Shown here one piece after another: positions 24,487 through 34,539 of a stretch of 64,000 nucleotides of DNA. Source of the DNA: Pseudomonadota bacterium. Lineage in GTDB: Bacteria; Pseudomonadota; Gammaproteobacteria; Xanthomonadales; Xanthomonadaceae. A program made the translations under genes and the position numbers. How positions within the stretch are numbered: the stretch's first letter is position 1; each line of letters opens with the position of its first letter. The notes under the pieces are model-generated. The model was not told where the DNA came from. It made no database searches and was given only the letters and a program-made list of their open reading frames with translations. The DNA lies in assembly GCA_018242365.1 (NCBI GenBank), contig JAFECB010000004.1, positions 1-64,000 of the forward strand, given 5' to 3'.

Positions 24487-27126
24487 ATGCCCCCGTATTG
24501 CGACCGCAGCTCCCCTCCACAAGCGCACAAGAGACACAACGCTTTGAATATCAGGGAATCAACAAGTGCGCCAGAACACACACCCCTGATGCGCCAATTC
24601 TTCGCCGCCAAGGCGGAGCATCCGGACGTGCTGCTGTTCTTCCGCATGGGCGATTTCTACGAGCTGTTCTACGACGATGCGCGCAAGGCGGCGCGGCTGC
24701 TGGACATCACCCTGACCCAGCGCGGCAATTCTGCAGGCGCACCGATCCCGATGGCGGGCGTGCCGCACCATGCGTATGAGAGCTATCTGGCGCGGCTGGT
24801 GGCACTGGGTGAGTCGGTCGCGATTTGCGAGCAGATCGGCGATCCGGCCACCAGCAAGGGACTGGTGGAACGCAAGGTGGTGCGCATCGTCACCCCCGGC
24901 ACGGTGACGGATGAGGCGTTGCTGGACGAGCGTCGCGACACCCTGTTGCTGGCGATCTCCCGCGGCAAGCATGGCTACGGTCTTGCGTGGGCGGATCTGG
25001 CCAGTGGCCGGCTGCGGGCGAATGAAGTGGCCGGCATCGATGCACTGGAAGCCGAGCTGGCGCGGCTGCAGCCGGTGGAAACGTTGATTGCCGATGAAGA
25101 CGGCTGGGCGAACAGCGTGCTGGAACTGCGCGGCCTGCGCCGGCGTGCGCCGTGGCTGTTCGATGCCGATTCTGGCCGCCGCCAGCTGCTGCAGTTTTTC
25201 CAGGTCCACGACCTGACCGCGTTCGGGATCGACGACAAATCGCTGGCCACCGCCGCATCCGCCGCGCTATTGGGCTATATCGAAGAAACCCAAAAGCAGC
25301 GCCTGCCGCATCTGCGTGCGATCGCGCTGGAAACCAGCGACGAGGCGGTGGCGATGAATGCCGCCACCCGTCGCCATCTGGAACTGGATTCGCGTGTCGA
25401 TGGCGATGTGAAAGCCACCTTGCTGGGCGTGCTGGATTCCACCGTCAGCCCGATGGGCGGCCGCCTGCTGCGGCGCTGGCTGCATCGCCCACTGCGCGAT
25501 CGCAGCGTGGTGGGGCAGCGCCACCATGCGGTGCAGACACTCATTGAGCAGCGCGCTGACAATGCACTGCGCGAGGCGTTCCGCAGCCTCGGCGACATGG
25601 AGCGCATCCTCTCGCGGGTGGCGCTGCGCAGCGCCCGCCCGCGTGACCTGTCCACCTTGCGCGACGGGCTGGCGATGTTGCCCGCCCTGCGCGGCATCCT
25701 TGCACCGCTGGATTCGCCGCGTCTTGCGGCCCTGCATGCGGAGCTAGGCGAGCACGATGCCACCGCCGCGCAGCTACGCAGTGCCATCGTCGAACAACCG
25801 CCGCTGCTGGCACGCGATGGCGGCGTGATTGCAGAAGGGTTTGATGCCGAACTCGACGAGCTGCGCCAGCTGTCCACCCATGCCGATCAATTCCTGATTG
25901 ACCTGGAAGCCCGCGAGCGCGCCGCCACCGGGATCGCCACGCTGAAAGTCGGCTACAACCGCGTGCACGGCTATTTCATCGAAATCAGCAAGGGCCAGGC
26001 CGACAAGGCTCCGGTGCACTACACCCGCCGGCAAACCCTGACCGGTGCCGAGCGCTATATCACCGAAGAACTGAAAGGTTTCGAGGACAAAGTGCTGTCC
26101 GCACGCGAGCGCTCGCTGGCGCGGGAAAAGCTCTTGTATGAAGGTGTGCTGGATGCATTGAACACCGTGCTGGAGCCGCTGCGCCGCTGCGCCTTGGCGC
26201 TGGCCGAACTCGACGTGCTGGCCAGCTTTGCCGAACGCGCACAAACGCTGGACTGGAGCTGCCCGCAGCTGCGCGAGGAACCGGGAATCACCATCGAACG
26301 TGGTCGCCATCCGGTGGTGGAAGCACTGCGCGATGCGCCGTTCGAGCCGAACGATCTGCACTTCGATGCAGACACGCGCATGTATGTGATCACCGGCCCG
26401 AACATGGGCGGCAAGTCCACCTTCATGCGCCAGAACGCGCTGATCGTGTTGCTGGCGTTGATTGGCAGCTTCGTGCCCGCCGCGCGTGCGCAGATCGGCC
26501 CGATCGACCGCATCCTCACCCGCATCGGTGCCGGCGATGACCTTGCCCGCGGCCAGTCCACCTTCATGGTGGAAATGAGCGAGACCGCCTACATCCTGCA
26601 CCACGCCAGCGAACAATCACTGGTGTTGATGGACGAGATCGGCCGCGGCACCTCCACCTATGACGGCCTTGCACTCGCCGATGCGGTGGCGCGCCAGCTC
26701 GCCGCCAGCAATCGCAGCTACACGCTGTTTGCCACGCACTATTTCGAACTGACCCAACTGGCCGAACCCGGCAGCGGCATTGCCAATCTGCATCTGGATG
26801 CGGTGGAGCATGGCGATGCCTTGGTGTTCATGCACGCAGTGCGGCCGGGGCCGGCCAATCGCAGCTTCGGCCTGCAGGTCGCGGCACTGGCCGGATTGCC
26901 AAAACCCGCGCTGCAACAAGCACGCGCAAGGCTTGCAGAGCTGGAAGCGCATAGCCGCGATACGCCGGTTGCGCCACTGAGTGCGCCGGCACTGGATGCG
27001 CCGCAGCAGTTCGGCTTGTTCGCATCCAACTCTGCCGCACTCGACGCACTGGCCGGGATTGACCCCGATGAGCTCACGCCGAAACAGGCATTGGAAGCGC
27101 TGTATCGCTTGAAGGCGTTGACGTGA
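24487..27126 (+). CDS. mutS: DNA mismatch repair protein MutS
   Basis: MutS recognises mispaired bases and starts mismatch repair. The product of up to 879 residues has the N-terminal mismatch-binding FxE-type motif ([11 protein letters not shown]), the lever and clamp domains, the Walker [11 protein letters not shown] near residue 640, Walker [23 protein letters not shown], and the C-terminal dimer segment. The start is uncertain: ATG 24487 has no clear ribosome-binding site, and a TTG at 24544 gives a more typical N-terminus. Its stop overlaps the GTG of the MOSC gene. Confidence 0.97.
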   Translation: MPPYCDRSSPPQAHKRHNALNIRESTSAPEHTPLMRQFFAAKAEHPDVLLFFRMGDFYELFYDDARKAARLLDITLTQRGNSAGAPIPMAGVPHHAYESYLARLVALGESVAICEQIGDPATSKGLVERKVVRIVTPGTVTDEALLDERRDTLLLAISRGKHGYGLAWADLASGRLRANEVAGIDALEAELARLQPVETLIADEDGWANSVLELRGLRRRAPWLFDADSGRRQLLQFFQVHDLTAFGIDDKSLATAASAALLGYIEETQKQRLPHLRAIALETSDEAVAMNAATRRHLELDSRVDGDVKATLLGVLDSTVSPMGGRLLRRWLHRPLRDRSVVGQRHHAVQTLIEQRADNALREAFRSLGDMERILSRVALRSARPRDLSTLRDGLAMLPALRGILAPLDSPRLAALHAELGEHDATAAQLRSAIVEQPPLLARDGGVIAEGFDAELDELRQLSTHADQFLIDLEARERAATGIATLKVGYNRVHGYFIEISKGQADKAPVHYTRRQTLTGAERYITEELKGFEDKVLSARERSLAREKLLYEGVLDALNTVLEPLRRCALALAELDVLASFAERAQTLDWSCPQLREEPGITIERGRHPVVEALRDAPFEPNDLHFDADTRMYVITGPNMGGKSTFMRQNALIVLLALIGSFVPAARAQIGPIDRILTRIGAGDDLARGQSTFMVEMSETAYILHHASEQSLVLMDEIGRGTSTYDGLALADAVARQLAASNRSYTLFATHYFELTQLAEPGSGIANLHLDAVEHGDALVFMHAVRPGPANRSFGLQVAALAGLPKPALQQARARLAELEAHSRDTPVAPLSAPALDAPQQFGLFASNSAALDALAGIDPDELTPKQALEALYRLKALT

Positions 27127-27824
27127 GTCTTGCGCACTCGGTGCGGGTGGATGCGCTACTGACCGGCAAGGCGGTGCCGTACACCCGTCCCGATTCTCGC
27201 AGCGGCATCGACAAACACCCGCGTGCAGGCCTGATTCGCATCACCGAATTGGGACTCTCCGGTGACGAGCAAGGCGATTTGCGCGTACATGGCGGCATCG
27301 ACAAAGCCGTGCATCACTACCCGTTCGAACACTATGCCAGCTGGCGCGACGAGATGGGGGCGCATCCCATGCTGGAAGCCCCCGGCGCGTTCGGCGAAAA
27401 CATCAGCACGCAAGGACTGACCGAAGCGACGGTCTGCCTCGGTGATCGCTTCGAACTGGGCGATGTGCTGCTGGAAGTCAGCCAAGGTCGCCAGCCCTGC
27501 TGGAAGCTCAATGACCGTTTCGATGTGCCGGACATGGCGCGACGCGTGCAAGATACTGGCCGCAGCGGCTGGTACTACCGCGTGCTGCACGCCGGCCACG
27601 CACAAGCCGGCGACACCCTCACCCTGATTGAACGCCCGCATCCCGGCTGGCCACTGGCGCGACTGGCCACCCTGCTCTACCAGCGCATATTGGATCCGAA
27701 GCATCTGGAGCCCGCACTGGCGCTGCCGCTGGTGCCGTCGTGGCGAAAAATCATTGAACGTCGGTTGCAGCAGAGTGCGGTCGAGGATTGGAGCAAGCGT
27801 ATCGACGGACCGGGGACAGGCTGA
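27123..27824 (+). CDS. MOSC domain protein (YiiM-type)
   Basis: This 233-residue protein has the MOSC fold pattern: [55 protein letters not shown] with the conserved cysteine, and a C-terminal helical part. Such proteins reduce N-hydroxylated compounds with the molybdenum cofactor. It starts at GTG 27123, overlapping the mutS stop (GTGA). Cofactor supply could come from the moa/moe genes in the same window, though this link is inference. Confidence 0.85.
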   Translation: MSLAHSVRVDALLTGKAVPYTRPDSRSGIDKHPRAGLIRITELGLSGDEQGDLRVHGGIDKAVHHYPFEHYASWRDEMGAHPMLEAPGAFGENISTQGLTEATVCLGDRFELGDVLLEVSQGRQPCWKLNDRFDVPDMARRVQDTGRSGWYYRVLHAGHAQAGDTLTLIERPHPGWPLARLATLLYQRILDPKHLEPALALPLVPSWRKIIERRLQQSAVEDWSKRIDGPGTG

Positions 27825-27870
27825 TTCCCGGCGCATCCGATAGCCAGAGGAAATCAAGGATATTCAATCA

Positions 27871-27886
27871 ATCAATTTCCATTGAT
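27871..27886. promoter_or_regulatory. Inverted repeat upstream of catalase
   Basis: ATCAAT and ATTGAT, six bases each, are separated by TTCC in the 111-base gap before the catalase gene. This is a candidate operator; no specific regulator can be named and it does not fit an OxyR consensus well. Confidence 0.35.
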
Positions 27887-27935
27887 CGACTGCAGTCCCT
27901 AACGTTGGCGCACCACCCATCCTCCGGAGCCCGCC

Positions 27936-29396
27936 ATGCGCAAGCCGACCGACACGCCGACCCACCTGACCACCGACTTCGGCGCGCCCGTGCCGGACAA
28001 CCAGAACAGCCTGACCGCCGGCCCGCGCGGCCCGCTGCTGGCGCAAGACGTGTGGCTCAACGAGAAGCTGGCCAATTTCGTGCGCGAAGTGATCCCGGAG
28101 CGGCGCATGCACGCCAAGGGTTCCGGCGCATTCGGCACCTTCACCGTCACGCACGACATCAGCAAATACACGCGCGCAAAAATCTTCAGCGAAGTCGGCA
28201 AGAAAACGGAGCTGTTCGCCCGCTTCACCACCGTCGCCGGCGAACGCGGTGCGGCCGACGCCGAGCGCGACATTCGCGGCTTCGCGCTGAAGTTCTACAC
28301 CGAGGAAGGCAACTGGGACATGGTGGGCAACAATACGCCCGTCTTCTTCATCCGCGACCCGCTCAAGTTCCCCGACCTCAACAAGGCGGTGAAGCGCTGC
28401 CCGCACACCAACCTGCGCAGCGCCACCTACAACTGGGACTACTGGACGCTGCTGCCCGAGGCGCTGCACCAGGTGACGGTGGTGATGAGCGACCGCGGCA
28501 TCCCCGCCAGCTACCGCCACATGCATGGCTTCGGCTCGCACACCTATAGTTTCTGGAACGAAGCCGGCGAGCGCTTCTGGGTGAAGTTCCATTTCCGCAC
28601 CCGGCAGGGCATCAAGAACCTGACCGACGCCGAAGCCGCCACGCTGATCGGCCACGACCGCGAAAGCCACCAGCGCGACCTGTTCGACGCCATCGAACGC
28701 GGCGACTTCCCGAAGTGGACGATGTACGTGCAGGTAATGCCGGAAGCCGACGCCGAGAAAGTCAGCTACCACCCGTTCGACCTGACCAAGGTGTGGCCGC
28801 ACGCCGACTATCCGCTGATCGAAGTCGGCGAGTTCGAGCTGAACCGCAACCCGGAAAACTTCTTCGCCGACGTGGAGCAAAGCGCGTTCGCGCCGAGCAA
28901 TCTCGTGCCGGGGATTGGTGTATCGCCCGACAAGATGCTGCAAGCACGCCTGTTCAACTACGCCGACGCGCAGCGCTACCGCCTCGGCACCAACTACCAG
29001 CAAATCCCGGTCAACGCCGCGCGCTGCCCGGTGCACAGCAACCACCGCGACGGCATCGGCCGCGTCGATGGCAACTACGGCAGCCGCCCGCATTACGAAC
29101 CCAACAGCTTCCACCAGTGGCAGCAGCAACCGCAGTACCGCGAGCCGCCGCTGAAGATCGACGGCAACGCCGACCACTGGGATTTCCGTCAGGACGATGC
29201 CGATTACTACAAGCAACCCGGTGACCTGTTCCGGCTGATGACGCCCGCGCAGCAGCAGGCGCTGTTCGACAACACCGCCCGCGCGATGGGCGATGCACCG
29301 GACTTCATCAAGCAGCGCCATATCGACAATTGCACCAAGGCCGATCCCGCTTACGGCGCGGGTGTTGCCGCCGCGCTGGCGAAGCTGTCCAGCTGA
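27936..29396 (+). CDS. katA: Monofunctional haem catalase
   Basis: This disproportionates hydrogen peroxide to water and oxygen. The 486-residue, small-subunit-type product has the distal histidine His59 ([12 protein letters not shown]), the essential asparagine around residue 132 ([11 protein letters not shown]) and the proximal haem-ligand tyrosine Tyr342 ([12 protein letters not shown]). A signal peptide is not evident, so it is probably cytoplasmic. The gene stands alone with an inverted repeat in its upstream region. Confidence 0.95.
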   Translation: MRKPTDTPTHLTTDFGAPVPDNQNSLTAGPRGPLLAQDVWLNEKLANFVREVIPERRMHAKGSGAFGTFTVTHDISKYTRAKIFSEVGKKTELFARFTTVAGERGAADAERDIRGFALKFYTEEGNWDMVGNNTPVFFIRDPLKFPDLNKAVKRCPHTNLRSATYNWDYWTLLPEALHQVTVVMSDRGIPASYRHMHGFGSHTYSFWNEAGERFWVKFHFRTRQGIKNLTDAEAATLIGHDRESHQRDLFDAIERGDFPKWTMYVQVMPEADAEKVSYHPFDLTKVWPHADYPLIEVGEFELNRNPENFFADVEQSAFAPSNLVPGIGVSPDKMLQARLFNYADAQRYRLGTNYQQIPVNAARCPVHSNHRDGIGRVDGNYGSRPHYEPNSFHQWQQQPQYREPPLKIDGNADHWDFRQDDADYYKQPGDLFRLMTPAQQQALFDNTARAMGDAPDFIKQRHIDNCTKADPAYGAGVAAALAKLSS

Positions 29397-29485
29397 ACCA
29401 TTCCCGTGCCTGCGCGGGCGCGTCGGGAAATCCTGTCGCACCCGCACAAGTTTGTTATGTTGGCCGCACCGAAACTCGCGCATCC

Positions 29486-30103
29486 ATGCAGGATTCCCCC
29501 ATGCCATCCCTGACCGACGACATCTTGTCCCACCTCTCCGGCCCCTCGCTGCAGCAAATCGCCAGCCAACTCGGCATCGATCCGCAGCAAGCGTCGAGCG
29601 CGATCAATACCGCCTTGCCATTGTTGATGGGCAAATTGGGTGCCAACGCGTCACAGCCGCAAGGTGCGCAGGCACTGCTCGGTGCCCTGCAGAACAACCA
29701 TAGCGGGCTGGACACCGGCAGCGTCCTGAGCGACGTGCTCGGCGGCGGCGGCGGTGCCGCCAGCAATGGCGCCGGCATCCTTGACCATATCTTCGGTGGC
29801 CAGCAGGGTGCTGCGCAGGCGGGCGTGGCGCAGGCCAGCGGCCTGCAGTCCGGCCAGGCCGGCCAGTTGCTGCAAGTGCTGGCCCCGATCGTGATGGCGC
29901 ACCTCGGCAACCATGCCGCCACCAGTGGCGGCGCGGACGCCCTCAGCAGCCTGCTGGGACAGGAGCACACCGCCATTCGTCAACAAGGTGGCGCCGCAGG
30001 CGGCCTGCTCGGATCGATGCTCGATCAGGACGGTGACGGCCAGCTTGGGCTGGGCGATTTACTGAAGGCGGGCGAGGGTTTCCTCGGTGGCGGCGGGCGC
30101 TAA
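29486..30103 (+). CDS. DUF937 domain protein
   Basis: This 205-residue protein is rich in alanine, glycine and glutamine, with DUF937-type helical repeats (LSHLSGPSLQQIASQLGIDPQQASSAI, LQVLAPIVMAHLG) and a glycine-rich linker. The end has an EF-hand-like DQDGDGQLGLGDLLK segment. Function is unknown; some relatives (YidB-like) affect surface phenotypes. ATG 29486 was chosen; an ATG six codons... later at 29501 is also possible. Confidence 0.8.
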   Translation: MQDSPMPSLTDDILSHLSGPSLQQIASQLGIDPQQASSAINTALPLLMGKLGANASQPQGAQALLGALQNNHSGLDTGSVLSDVLGGGGGAASNGAGILDHIFGGQQGAAQAGVAQASGLQSGQAGQLLQVLAPIVMAHLGNHAATSGGADALSSLLGQEHTAIRQQGGAAGGLLGSMLDQDGDGQLGLGDLLKAGEGFLGGGGR

Positions 30104-30113
30104 GGGGGTCTGA

Positions 30114-30206
30114 ACAACTCCATCCAGGAGTTGTCAGCCCACGTCGAGTCCGGTACAGGGCCGGACTCGTCTCGCACGAATCAATCACTTGCATGATTGA
30201 TTCGTG
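30114..30206. repeat. Three consecutive hairpins after the DUF937 gene
   Basis: Stems at 30114-30121/30127-30134 (ACAACTCC), 30145-30153/30161-30169 (CGAGTCCGG) and 30175-30187/30194-30206 (CACGAATCAATCA, 13 bp) are all perfect, with loops of five, seven and six bases. They start ten bases after the stop codon. None ends in a strong T-run. They may form a compound terminator or a small structured RNA. Confidence 0.6.
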
Positions 30207-30252
30207 GCCAGCCATCCTTGCTCTTCAAAAGATGGCGGGCGGGAACCTCTGG

Positions 30253-30435
30253 GAACCTGTTCACGATCCCGACACATGTCACACCGAGGCCGACAAGGGT
30301 CAGGGCAAGGAATCGCGAGGGAGTGTATGTCGATACACGACCGAGCGATGACGCCGCACTGGGCCTTGTCGGCCCGGCGCGAAGGGTGGCCGCGTCAGCG
30401 GCCATGTGGCGTGTGTCGAGATCGTGAACAGGTTC
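30253..30435. repeat. Nested palindromic element, about 183 bp
   Basis: Outer arms 30253-30276 and 30412-30435 pair over 24 positions with one mismatch. Inner arms GGCCGACAAGG (30288-30298) and CCTTGTCGGCC (30364-30374) pair perfectly, and GTGTATGTCGATACAC (30323-30338) forms a hairpin in the middle. The whole looks like a MITE-like or REP-like element, or a structured RNA. Open frames across it have no ribosome-binding sites. The surrounding 30207-30669 holds no convincing gene. Confidence 0.65.
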
Positions 30436-30669
30436 TGTGTAAAGAGGCTCCCTAAACTCCCTACTGCAGCGCAACAACCGTTCAACCCGCGATTGCGCCC
30501 GTTCATCCCGTGAATGCCGGGATCGGCGCCATCGGCGACCGGTTCAAGCCGGGCACTACGTCTATGATGACAACCGGGCGCGTGTTGGGGATTCCAGCGC
30601 TGAGATGCACTGTCACAGCGAGCCGGATGGCATCACCATCCCGCTCCGGTTCCTGTCAGGAGGCACCAC

Positions 30670-31125
30670 TTGAGCAATTGGTTCTCAACGCTGCTCCAAG
30701 GCTTGTTCGCGGGCGGCAAGTCCAAATCGAACAGACCGGCCATGTCGGCAAGCGTCGATGATGAGATGCGCGAGGTATTCCTCGCCGAATTGACCGAGAT
30801 CGTGCAGAACGTCGAGAAAGCCTTGGTGGCCTGGCGCTCGGACTACGCCAATCCCGCCTACACGCGTTCGTTGACCCGTGGCTTCCACACCTTGAAAGGC
30901 TCCGCGCCGGTGGTGGGTGCGCCGTTGCTGGCGGAACTCGGGCTCGCCGCCGAGCAGACCGCCAAGCGAGCCGGCCGCAAGCGCAATCCGGACATGGCGC
31001 AGATCGAGGCGATCGAGGCTGCGGTCGCGCTGTTGCCGCAGTGGCTCGCCGCGATGCGCGACAACCTGCCGGTTCCCGAGACCACGCGCAACGTGATCAG
31101 TGCGCTGAAGCGTTCGGGAAGCTGA
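30670..31125 (+). CDS. Hpt (histidine phosphotransfer) domain protein
   Basis: This 151-residue protein has an Hpt four-helix pattern with the phospho-accepting histidine in RGFHTLKGSAPVVGA. It looks like an isolated N-terminal P1-type domain of a CheA/FimL-like protein, suggesting a role in a phosphorelay; no kinase or receiver gene is adjacent. Start TTG 30670 has AGGAGG six bases upstream; a later ATG at codon 25 is also possible. Upstream lies the structured non-coding region. Confidence 0.8.
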   Translation: MSNWFSTLLQGLFAGGKSKSNRPAMSASVDDEMREVFLAELTEIVQNVEKALVAWRSDYANPAYTRSLTRGFHTLKGSAPVVGAPLLAELGLAAEQTAKRAGRKRNPDMAQIEAIEAAVALLPQWLAAMRDNLPVPETTRNVISALKRSGS

Positions 31126-31222
31126 GATCAAGCGGTCGCGATCCGCTGCGTCATCGGTGCGCCGATTGTGACCGACGCGCTGCTTGTCCGATCCTGTTTC
31201 GAGTGACGAAAGCGAAAACCGG

Positions 31223-31242
31223 ATCCCGGCATTCGCCGGGAT
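31223..31242. repeat. Short REP-like hairpin
   Basis: ATCCCGGC-ATTC-GCCGGGAT is a perfect 8-bp stem with a four-base loop, in the 168-base gap between the Hpt gene and the convergent PLP lyase. A similar imperfect copy is at about 30502-30522. Such sequences recur in many xanthomonad genomes; here the hairpin may also end transcription. Confidence 0.55.
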
Positions 31243-31293
31243 GAAAAGCAGCCCTCATATGCCGCTGGATCGCTCCACCGGCGATGCAACGGC

Positions 31294-32457
31294 TCAGCCC
31301 ATCGCCTGCACGAGATCGTCCCACAGATCCTCGACGTCCTCGATGCCGACCGACAGCCGCAGCAGTCCCGGGGTGATGCCGGTGGCCAGCTTGACGTCGT
31401 CGGGCACCATCCGGTGGGTCAAGCCTGCCGGATGCTGGATCAGGCTGTCGACCGAACCCAGGCTCACCGCCGAGGTCATCACCTGCACCTTGGCCATGAC
31501 GTTGGCCGCGGCTTCGTGCCCGCCACGCATTTCGAAGGCCATCAACGAACCCGGGCCGGACATCTGGGTACCGACCAGATGGGCGTTGGGCGAATCGGCC
31601 AAGCCCGGGTAATGCACCTTCGCCACCGCCGGGTGTTCGGCCAGCCGCTGCGCCAGCACCTTGGCATTGGCCTGCGCGGCCTCGACCCGCATCTTCAGGG
31701 TCGGCAGGCCGCGATGCAGCAGATAGGCCGCCAGCGGATGCAGCAACGCACCGGTCGCCGCGCGCATGGTGCGCAGCGGGGCCGCGCGGGCCTCGCTACA
31801 GCACACCACCCCGGCGATCACGTCGCCATGACCGCCGAGGAACTTGGTGGCGCTGTGCCAGACATAGGCCGCACCGAGTTCGATCGGTCGCTGCAGCACG
31901 GGCGTCGCGAACGTCGAATCCACCGCCACCGGCACCGCGCCGGCGGCCTGCACCGCGGCGCGGATGTCGATCAGGTTCAGGGTCGGGTTGGACGGGGTTT
32001 CGATGATCACCAGCGCGGTGTCGGGACGCAGATGCGCCGCGATCTGGCCGGCGTCGGTGATGAACTCGGCCTGCACGCCACAGAGGCCGCTTTCCAGCAG
32101 ATGGTCCGAGGTGCCGTACAGCGGCCGCACCACCAGCACGTGCTTGCCGTGCTGGGCGCGGTCCATCAGCAGCGCGGTCAGCGCGGCCATGCCCGAGGAA
32201 TAGGCGACGCATGCTTCGGTGCCTTCGAGCACGGCAATGGCCTTTTCCGCACGCGCCACGGTCGGGTTGTGCAGGCGCGCGTAGATCGGGTTGGCGGCAT
32301 CGGCGGCGCCGCCGATCAGCGCATCGAAACTGGCACTGCCGGTGCCGAGATCGGTGATCGGATAGGTGGTGGACAGATCCAGCGGCGGCGCGTGCACGCA
32401 CAGCGTGTTGAAATCCTCGCGCCCGGCGTGGACGGCGGTGGTCTGGAAACGGGTCAT
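31294..32457 (-). CDS. PLP-dependent trans-sulfuration enzyme (Cys/Met metabolism family)
   Basis: This 387-residue product has the Cys/Met metabolism fold: YARLHNPTVARAEKAIAVLEG, SSGMAAL, the PLP-binding lysine in YVWHSATKFLGGHGD, and SLGSVDSLIQHPA near the end. It could be a cystathionine lyase or a methionine gamma-lyase; the sequence alone does not settle the substrate. Divergent from an Lrp-type regulator gene with 96 bases between, which suggests amino-acid-responsive control and a catabolic role. Confidence 0.88.
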   Translation of the reverse strand: MTRFQTTAVHAGREDFNTLCVHAPPLDLSTTYPITDLGTGSASFDALIGGAADAANPIYARLHNPTVARAEKAIAVLEGTEACVAYSSGMAALTALLMDRAQHGKHVLVVRPLYGTSDHLLESGLCGVQAEFITDAGQIAAHLRPDTALVIIETPSNPTLNLIDIRAAVQAAGAVPVAVDSTFATPVLQRPIELGAAYVWHSATKFLGGHGDVIAGVVCCSEARAAPLRTMRAATGALLHPLAAYLLHRGLPTLKMRVEAAQANAKVLAQRLAEHPAVAKVHYPGLADSPNAHLVGTQMSGPGSLMAFEMRGGHEAAANVMAKVQVMTSAVSLGSVDSLIQHPAGLTHRMVPDDVKLATGITPGLLRLSVGIEDVEDLWDDLVQAMG

Positions 32458-32499
32458 GGCACACCTATGATCGGCTGTAAACCCGTATCCTAGAACGCA

Positions 32500-32526
32500 G
32501 TTCGACAAGGAACCATCACGTCGAAC
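32500..32526. promoter_or_regulatory. Inverted repeat between the PLP lyase and Lrp-type genes
   Basis: GTTCGAC and GTCGAAC are perfectly complementary and 13 bases apart in the divergent intergenic region. This is a plausible operator for the adjacent Lrp-type regulator. Confidence 0.45.
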
Positions 32527-32553
32527 AATATTTCTTGATCGAGACCCATTTCC

Positions 32554-33015
32554 ATGCTCGACCGAACCGATTACGCGCTGTTGCGCCTGCTGCGAAAGAA
32601 TGCGCGCCTCGCCAACAAGGACCTGGCCGCGAAAACCGGGATCGCGCCATCGACCGCGCTGGAACGGATCCGCCGGATGCGCGAAGCGCATGTGCTGCTC
32701 GGCTATCACGCCGAGATCGCGCCGGAGGCCATCGGCATCGGTTTGCAGGCGATGGTATCGGTGCGATTGGCGCGGCATTCACGCGCCTTGGTCGACAGCT
32801 TCCATCGCCATGTGCTGGCGCTGCCGGAAGCGCTGGCCTGCTATCACGTCGCCGGTGCCGACGACTTTCTTGTCCACGTCGGCGTGCGCGACAGCGAGCA
32901 CCTGCGCAATTTCACCCTGACCGCGTTCACCGAACGCGAAGAAGTGGCGCATATCGAGACCCGCCTGATCTTCGAATACCAGCGCAATGTCGAGCTGCCG
33001 CCGCAGCCGGCATGA
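32554..33015 (+). CDS. Lrp/AsnC family transcriptional regulator
   Basis: This 153-residue product has the N-terminal helix-turn-helix (DYALLRLLRKNARLANKDLAAKTGIAPSTALERIRRM) and the C-terminal ligand-binding RAM domain (VSVRLARHSRAL...ACYHVAGADDFLVHVGV). It is probably an octameric regulator sensing an amino acid. Its divergent neighbour is the PLP lyase at 31294-32457, the likely target. Confidence 0.9.
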   Translation: MLDRTDYALLRLLRKNARLANKDLAAKTGIAPSTALERIRRMREAHVLLGYHAEIAPEAIGIGLQAMVSVRLARHSRALVDSFHRHVLALPEALACYHVAGADDFLVHVGVRDSEHLRNFTLTAFTEREEVAHIETRLIFEYQRNVELPPQPA

Positions 33016-33091
33016 CGACAGAAGCCATCAGCACGGATGGCGTGTCGCGCGCCTGCCACAATCCCCTGGTCACTGAACCGCGGATACTCCG

Positions 33092-34528
33092 ATGAACGAT
33101 CCGGCCAATCTTGAATTCCCGCCCGAAACCATGCGCGCGATGGGCCACGCGGTCGTCGATCGCGCAGTCACGCATCTGGCGGCGCTGGGTGATGCTCCGT
33201 CGTGTGGCGACTTCGAGGGCATCGAGGACCTGTGCCGCGCGCTGGTCGAACCCGAGCCGCTGGACGGCACCTCGCTGGAGGCGGTGCTCGATCCCCTGTT
33301 CGAGCAATGGATCCCGCGCTCGTTCGGCACGCCCGGCCCCGGCTATCTGGCGTACATTCCCGGCGGCGGCATCTATCCGGCCGCATTGGCGGATTTCATT
33401 GCCGACACCTGCAATCGCTACACCGGCATCTGGCAGGCCTCGCCAGCACTGGTGCAACTGGAAGCCAATGCGCTGGACTGGATGCGCGAGTGGATGCAGT
33501 TCCCGAAATCGGCGCGCGGCCTGTTCACGACGGGTGGCTCGATGGCGATGTTCAACGCCATCGCCGCCGCGCGCGAGCAGCGATTGGGCACCGATATCCG
33601 AAGCGGCGTGCTGTACGTATCGTCGCAATCGCACCACTCGATCAGCAAGGCGGCGCGGCTGGCCGGGATTGCACATGACCGCGTGCGCACGATTGCCGTC
33701 GATGACGATTTCCGCATGCGTGTGGACGCGCTGCAGGCCGCGATTGCGTCTGACCGAGCGGCCGGACTGAAACCCTTCATGGTGTTCTCCACCGCCGGAA
33801 CCACCAATACCGGCGCAGTCGATCCGATCGACGCCATCGCCGACCTGTGCGCACGCGAAGGGCTGTGGCATCACGTCGATGGTGCCTATGGCGCGTTCTT
33901 CCACATGGTGCCGGGGCTGCGCCCGCTGCTGGCCGGATTGCCGCGCGCCGATTCGCTGACCCTGGATCCGCACAAGGGCCTGTTCCTGCCCTACGGCACC
34001 GGCGCCCTGCTGGTGCGCGACGGCGAGGCGCTGCGCGCGCTGCACGGCTCCGAAGCCGGCTATCTGCCTGCCAATCAAAACGAGTTCTACGACCCGGCGC
34101 AGTACGGCCCCGAGTTGTCGCGCGGCTTCCCGGGCCTGCGGGTGTGGCTGACGATGAAGCTGCTGGGCACCGACCGTTATCGCGCCGCGCTGTCGGAAAA
34201 ACGCGGCCTCGCGCTGTGGGCCGCCGATGAAATCGCGAAGATTCCCGGCATCGTGATGGACGCCGCGCCACAACTGTCGCTGTTCGCTTTCCATCTCGAA
34301 CATCCGAACTTGCCGACGCTGGAAGCACAGAATGCCGCGACCCGCGCACTGATGCAGCGCGTGACCGCCCGCGGCAGGGTGATGGTGACCGGCGCGCAAA
34401 TCGGTGATCGCTTCCTCGGCCGCGTCTGCGTGCTCAGCTTCCGTACTCGCCGCGCGCAGATCGAGGCCTGTGTCGAGGACATCGCCAGCGAAACCGCAGT
34501 GCTGATTGCTGGCGATCAGGCGATCTGA
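33092..34528 (+). CDS. PLP-dependent group II decarboxylase (aromatic-L-amino-acid type)
   Basis: This 478-residue product has the group II decarboxylase pattern: FGTPGPGYLAYIPGGGIYPAALADFI, TTGGSMAMFNAI, STAGTTNTGAVDPI, HVDGAYGAFF and the PLP lysine Lys295 in LDPHKGLFLP (W in most relatives is G here). The substrate may be an aromatic amino acid, but this is not certain. It lies 76 bases downstream of the Lrp-type gene on the same strand and might share its regulation. Confidence 0.85.
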   Translation: MNDPANLEFPPETMRAMGHAVVDRAVTHLAALGDAPSCGDFEGIEDLCRALVEPEPLDGTSLEAVLDPLFEQWIPRSFGTPGPGYLAYIPGGGIYPAALADFIADTCNRYTGIWQASPALVQLEANALDWMREWMQFPKSARGLFTTGGSMAMFNAIAAAREQRLGTDIRSGVLYVSSQSHHSISKAARLAGIAHDRVRTIAVDDDFRMRVDALQAAIASDRAAGLKPFMVFSTAGTTNTGAVDPIDAIADLCAREGLWHHVDGAYGAFFHMVPGLRPLLAGLPRADSLTLDPHKGLFLPYGTGALLVRDGEALRALHGSEAGYLPANQNEFYDPAQYGPELSRGFPGLRVWLTMKLLGTDRYRAALSEKRGLALWAADEIAKIPGIVMDAAPQLSLFAFHLEHPNLPTLEAQNAATRALMQRVTARGRVMVTGAQIGDRFLGRVCVLSFRTRRAQIEACVEDIASETAVLIAGDQAI

Positions 34529-34539
34529 GTCGCCGGCAA

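Noticed and set aside
22385-24547. Open frame of about 720 codons on the plus strand
   Set aside because: It is antisense to hsdR, has no ribosome-binding site or recognisable domain, and arises from the GC-rich codon use of hsdR.
30197-30506. Several frames of 70-85 codons across the nested palindrome on both strands
   Set aside because: They lack ribosome-binding sites and coincide with the inverted repeats, so they are by-products of the element.
31414-32493. Open frame of about 360 codons on the plus strand
   Set aside because: It is antisense to the PLP lyase gene, which has all family motifs.
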